Positions 59,222 to 64,000 of a DNA stretch of 64,000 nucleotides are shown one piece after another. The notes beneath the pieces were generated by a model that was given only the letters and a program-made list of their open reading frames with translations, was not told the origin of the DNA and made no database searches. The first letter of the stretch is position 1. Every line of letters begins with the position of its first letter. The translations under genes were made by a program, and so were the position numbers. The stretch is from Spirometra erinaceieuropaei. Taxonomy: Eukaryota > Platyhelminthes > Cestoda > Diphyllobothriidea > Diphyllobothriidae. Location: assembly GCA_902702965.1 (NCBI GenBank), contig CACRXP010000068.1, positions 944,433 to 1,008,432 on the forward strand, written 5' to 3'.

Positions 59222-60430
59222 TCTACTCGTCTGTCATGTCAAAAACTATGTATGGTTTGGCTGTTCTGAAATGCATTTGAAAGTCCCTGTCACTCTTCGA
59301 AAGGGAATTGAAATCCGCAGGTTATCTTTATGTTTATTCGGCTGTAATTAATATTACTTGCATGATGCAAAATTGTTGGAAGTGGTTCGGTTGACTACTG
59401 TTTAATATTTGACTAAACTAGCCATGATTATGAGGAAGAATGTGAGAAACCTAGGCCGCATACCCGTAAACCCAACCGCATACTGCAATTTTCTAAGGGA
59501 CACATCTTTGCAAATAATTCCAATCGCGGCTGAAAATATGCATTATCACATCGCAAATTAACTAAAATCCCAAAAGGTGCTATCAGTAGGAAAGAATTAC
59601 TGGGGTGGGACTGCAGTAATGATTATCTTGCTACATAATCGTGGGATTTTCCAGTCGGGCTTGGGAGTTGAGTGTTTAATGCGCTTATTATTGGAAGCCT
59701 GTGAAAGTCATATTCGTTCAAAATGGCTGCTTATATAGTTTTTATTTTTTCAGATCTTCTTCTATGCTCTGAGAAATTCGATTATATTTTATAAAAAATA
59801 TACGCAAATAAACTTGTTTTTGCTCATTTGTTAGCACATGGTGGTTGAAACAGGGATTGATTCCGGTTTAAAAAAATCTATTTGATTGCTGACTAAGTTA
59901 GAGCCTGATCGGCAATTTTCCTTGCTTTTTATTATCCCAACCTACAGGTTGTATACCCTGCGCATTGTGAAAACAAATTTTTTCTCTGCGACATTAAAAA
60001 ATGGCACTTGGGACCCATAAAATTCTGCAATTGATATAGACCATGATGTATGTCTCAAGAGCATTAGTAGTAAGAAGACATGTTTGGATGGGCACTTTAA
60101 CTCTTTACAAAATGTTGTAGACACTAATTTTATTTGGCTGAAGGATATCTCTTCTTCAGTTAAAAAATTCAAAAAAACGCAATTCACTGTCCTTTATATA
60201 CAAGAAGACGTTTCGTATGCACTTTATTTAACAAAAAATTGAGGCAAACCATTTTTAGTCATACACAGACTTTTCCCGCAGCCGGGCGGGTAAAATCACA
60301 TTTAAAGACGGCATTTTGGCTGAAAAAAATATTTTGGGGCTTTATTGCATGATAACTACTATAAGAACCTAACTCAATTAATCACAATTTCAGTCACCAG
60401 TTAGCGAGGTAGGCCATCTACTTCCTATGC
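59222..60430 (+). mobile_element. Foldback element copy 6, diverged
   Basis: The left part has gttctgaaatgcatttga, then aaatggctgcttatatagtt and gattatattttataaaaaat, in the left-arm order of the other copies. The right part ends with cacatttaaagacggcattt, then aatttcagtcaccagttag and aggccatctact, matching their right end. It is about 1.2 kb, so it carries insertions or further decay in the middle (59380-59650). Ends are approximate. Confidence 0.55.
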
Positions 60431-60434
60431 AACA

Positions 60435-60600
60435 GTTTTCTAGACTGGCATGTTTTATGCACAACAAATAAACAAAACTCGAGAGAATGCCTTTAACTTG
60501 CTCCTGAGTAGACATTTATATGAATTAATGTGGAATGCTGGTGAGCGGTTCGTATTTTCCGTTTGAATGCCTTAAATGACGATGTTGACCGTATGTCAAA
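60435..60600. other. Short AT-rich spacer between two repeats
   Basis: No frame, RNA gene or repeat is recognised between the foldback copy and the SINE-like repeat. Confidence 0.4.
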
Positions 60601-60609
60601 CAAAAATGT

Positions 60610-60905
60610 GTGAAAAGGGCAGTTACCTGCGCATGGATTAGTCCGCGCACTTAAGCAGCATCTGTCGCACTCACCTCCATCACTCTTCTAGGCCTAACGG
60701 AAAAGCTAAATCGGATGCGAGTTCGGGTGCAGTGACAGACAGAGTTAAACAGTCCGTCTAGGCGTGCCACAACTTCCCCGATTGTCTCGCACGAGAGGTC
60801 AGGCTTTCAGAGAAACGGGGACGTCTCAGATACCATTTGAGTGGAAGCGCAATACAGGTCACACGAATAAGGAGTCGTAATTGACGAATTCTCCCGCCTG
60901 AGAAA
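60610..60905 (+). repeat. SINE-like repeat, copy 4
   Basis: Landmarks gttacctgcgcatggattag, catctgtcgcactcacctcc, cactcttctaggcctaacgg, gcgagttcgggtgcagtgac, agttaaacagtccgtctagg and caggtcacacgaataaggag agree with the other copies. The region up to ~61050 stays pyrimidine-rich (tctctcgctctctcttccc) and may be part of the repeat. Confidence 0.55.
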
Positions 60906-60909
60906 ACCC

Positions 60910-63900
60910 GGTATTTCCAGCTAGTTGGCAGCCACCATGTCCCGACACTTTGCTCTCAAGATTGTTTCTGGTGAAGAAATCTCAGAACTGCAGTGGTGAT
61001 GGCGTTCAGAAGGTCAACTTCTCTCGCTCTCTCTTCCCTCTCCTATGGACCAGTTAGCTGCCGGAGTCGCTCAAGTGGTGTTGATTGCAAGTGTCTGACA
61101 CAGCATGAATCCTGCATTTAGTCGTATCAACACTTTTTCCCAACTGTGAGTCATTTCTTATATGATGCACGGGGTTTACACAGCCCTTGTAGCGCGCTCC
61201 ATTCCCTAGACACATCTCCCACGTGACTTCTTGTAGGGGCAAGTGAGATACTGCTTAAAAATTATACATGTAGTAAGAATTCCCTTTTTGATGAGGGTCA
61301 GATTAGTTATCTTTGTAACATGCGTATTCCTCAGCCTTTACAACTGAATGAATAGCGTATATAAGTTGTCGGCAGAACGGCAAAGTGGTTGCACCTGCCA
61401 CGGAAAGATTTATTTGGACCTTAAAATAACTCAAGATGTCAGCGACCTTGTTCGCTCTGATTGTCTTACCGCATTTCCCTCAAAAAATGCATATCCACGA
61501 GTACTTTTGACCTGGCGCGGGTGACGCAGACTCGCGGTGACATGTGTTGAAAGTGAGCATACTGACTTTTTCAATGATTATTTTACTCACCGGAAAAGAA
61601 TATTATTATACTAGCCAGTATGGTCAACCATGCAAAAGGCACATATCATATATAGCCTATTTTCATATAATCAGCTGTAGGACAACCTATATTTAATGCT
61701 AACGAGTTGAATATCAGGTCCAAGCATACGATCACTGTGCAACCTGGCACCGCAAGTCATCTATTTTGCTTTGCTCAAATCAACTGCTAACAACCAGACA
61801 AAGTGATCAATGCTGTTAATTTCATTATGGCTTTCGCATAAGGAGGTGATTGGAAAGGGGGATTAGCAACAAAAAATTTTCCGAGACAAATCTGTCGCCC
61901 ATCATTAGTGGTCCGAGAGGACGCTAGCCTTGACGCGCTGCGCTGTAAACAAGGTTGGCATCGAGGTTGGTCGTTACTGAATACAGATCAAACCATGCTA
62001 ATTGCTAAGATGAAGGACCTTTGGCATGAGGGGCTTTGTGTTTTGATCCCAGCACATGTTAGAAAGATGTTGCATGGACATTTCAGAAATATGAACTTAA
62101 AAAACACCGAGAAGCATCTCAAAAAGTATGATTTCACAGTCCTGCTCTGCAAACTGGACACTGAAATGTATGCGTATTCAACAAAATATACACCATATGA
62201 TGACAACAAAGTCATCGCAATCAAGATCAAAGTAAATTTAGGGAATATTTTGATTCTCAGAATTAATTGAGATGGGCAATAAGAATACCTAATCTGGGAA
62301 TGCCAACGTAGGTTGGGCTATCTCAAAAAATGCGGACGTACTAATGCACCCTATTTTCACTTTAGAATATTGCGGAATTATTTTAGACATCAAGAGAGAG
62401 TTTTCGGCATGTTTCATATGAGTCAAAATAGGGCTGGAAACTGGCAAATAGCTGTTAAGGCTGACGCAATCCGTTTGTGTGTACTGGGCTATTTGCTGCA
62501 GATATAACGTCCATTATTAAGTTTGCTGATCTAGGAGTCATCGTGGAAAATAAAACTGGCATCTTTAAGAATTATTACGCTATCAAGACCCTAAAAGCAA
62601 ATAAGTGCAGGCAATCCGCATTTCGAAATATTCATGCTTTTCATGCATAAGCGTCGAAAGCCTTCTCCACTACGTCCCATGGGTTCATTGCTGAACTACT
62701 GACTTCGTTAAAGTGGCCTGAATGTTTAATAACCTATGGTGACCAATTAGAAAGCAAAATGCATCTTCACACAACGGGAAAACCTATCAATTCAGCATTG
62801 CATGCGCACGGAGGAATAAACCACTTCTTGGAGTCCTTCATACCTTGTCAGGGAAGTAAGTCAATAGGCTCGTCAGTTGTATGCAAGATTGCATGAAATC
62901 GTTAATGCAGCGTTAACGAAGTCCAATCCATTCCACCTCAGTAAAGGAGTTGTGATGTTACCCAGAAAATAGGCCGGCTTTGACCTTGCCTGTCCGCAAT
63001 GAAGTCTTCCAAAATACAATTACGCATTTGGCTTCACTCAGGCGTACAGCACGTCACTTCGGAAACTCAAGACGAACGCATATAAATTCATGGTATTTAT
63101 ATAGACGCATGATAGTGGCTTTGAGGATCTGCGGTATACTCCGTAAGTCCTACTTCGAAAGGGTTGCAGATGCGTTTACGAGGCGGTGAAAGTGCGAGTA
63201 TTACAGGTTATCACTAAGTGTCAAGCTCATTTTTTCTTCGAACCGGGTAGTTGCTATCTTTCCGGATCAAATTGTTTATGTCATACAGTCCTCTTTCATT
63301 TTATTACAAATATAACGTTTTATTCTGTATCCACCGCATTTGAAAATGCACTCTGCGAATTGAGGTTTTAAATCTAGATCCTCCTCAGTTGACCTCGTCG
63401 CCGTTTATAACAAAATAATTTGGCGACGTCAACGTTGATGCCTGTAATCAATCTGTTTTTGCATGATAAAACTGGGCAAAGCATTACAAAGAATAGGTGG
63501 AAGTTTATTTTCGCCTCTACAAAATAGAGAATGGTCTAAAACTGAATTTAAAATGAAATGCGAGCGGAATATCAGTTTATTTATTAAAAATCCTCAAGCA
63601 CAGGCCGACAAGCAGGTGAATTAATTCGACGGTCGTTCACGTTTTGCATGATTAAACGCAGGAGTTTCTACAGCGTACATGAAACCCTTTTACACTTCTT
63701 GTGAGGGGCAATTTGAATTCACTCTTTTCGGCAGGTGGCTCGCAGGAATTTTTCTGGAATTATGCATTGTTAAATATGCCTATACAGTTTTTTTTTTAAT
63801 TCAGAAGTCCAATAGGTCTTTTCAAAAATATAACTGAAGCGATATGTTCAAAACTTATAGTAGTATGGACATCTCAAGATGCTTTCGAGATAAAATAAAC

Positions 63901-64000
63901 CCTGCAAGCCACATCCCGCAAAGCCTAATTTATTTACTTCAGACTGCAATTCCTAGTAGGATTTCGGTTTCAGTAGATAAGAAATTGTTTAAATTCCGGG
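60910..64000. other. Final stretch with no supportable gene
   Basis: The longest frame runs from just after a stop at 61839-61841 to TGA at 62270 (about 142 codons). It has no recognisable domain and no splice context, and a frame of this length is expected about once by chance in a window this size. No repeat family was recognised after ~61050. Confidence 0.4.

Noticed and set aside
61842..62270. 142-codon plus frame
   Set aside because: No domain, no splice or promoter context, and a frame of this length is expected about once by chance in 64 kb.
1..64000. CRISPR arrays, bacterial operons, rRNA genes
   Set aside because: No regularly spaced short repeats, no ribosome-binding-site-led gene clusters and no rRNA-like sequence were seen.

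Overview
The window looks like AT-rich, gene-poor nuclear DNA of an invertebrate animal. There is no bacterial gene density and no operon structure. The only long open frame (232 codons) and most other recognisable coding sequence belong to Penelope-like retroelements (PLEs), which pair a reverse transcriptase (RT) with a GIY-YIG endonuclease. PLE abundance, many decayed short elements and hammerhead-like motifs fit a flatworm (possibly a tapeworm). That is an inference; the sequence alone does not exclude other invertebrates.

Layout. 1-7.8 kb: mostly unannotatable, with a transposon end at 13-45 and a tRNA-like segment at 2.6 kb. 7.8-10.5 kb: a decayed minus-strand PLE split by a truncated foldback element. 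12.5-15.1 kb: a decayed plus-strand PLE covering most of the protein. 17.1-18.2 kb: a 1.1-kb repeat whose sister copy is at 49.4-50.5 kb; it carries an extra ~100-bp hammerhead-like insert bounded by a 6-bp duplication. 18.9-21.9 kb: further decayed hammerhead-like motifs. 23.6 kb: a possible host exon. 24.7-25.1, 41.7-42.0 and 53.6-54.0 kb: copies of an inverted-repeat element with a tRNA-like core. 30.1-30.8 and 34.3-34.8 kb: GIY-YIG remnants of a second PLE lineage; the first is followed by a hammerhead-like motif. 46.6-46.9 kb: the best host-gene candidate, a last exon with a clear splice acceptor, a heptad-like segment and one membrane span. 47.8-49.2 kb: the best-preserved PLE, minus strand, truncated at its 5' end.

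The dominant repeat is a ~950-bp foldback element with long imperfect terminal inverted arms and a unique centre. There are six long copies (8.8, 32.0, 35.6, 42.7, 57.1 and 59.2 kb) and at least six fragments. A ~200-300-bp SINE-like repeat occurs four times, always on the plus strand (18.0, 27.9, 50.3, 60.6 kb).

No pathway can be reconstructed. The window reads as one or a few very long introns or intergenic DNA built from layered transposon insertions. All alignments were made by eye; boundaries are usually good to about 10-30 bases, less for decayed copies.
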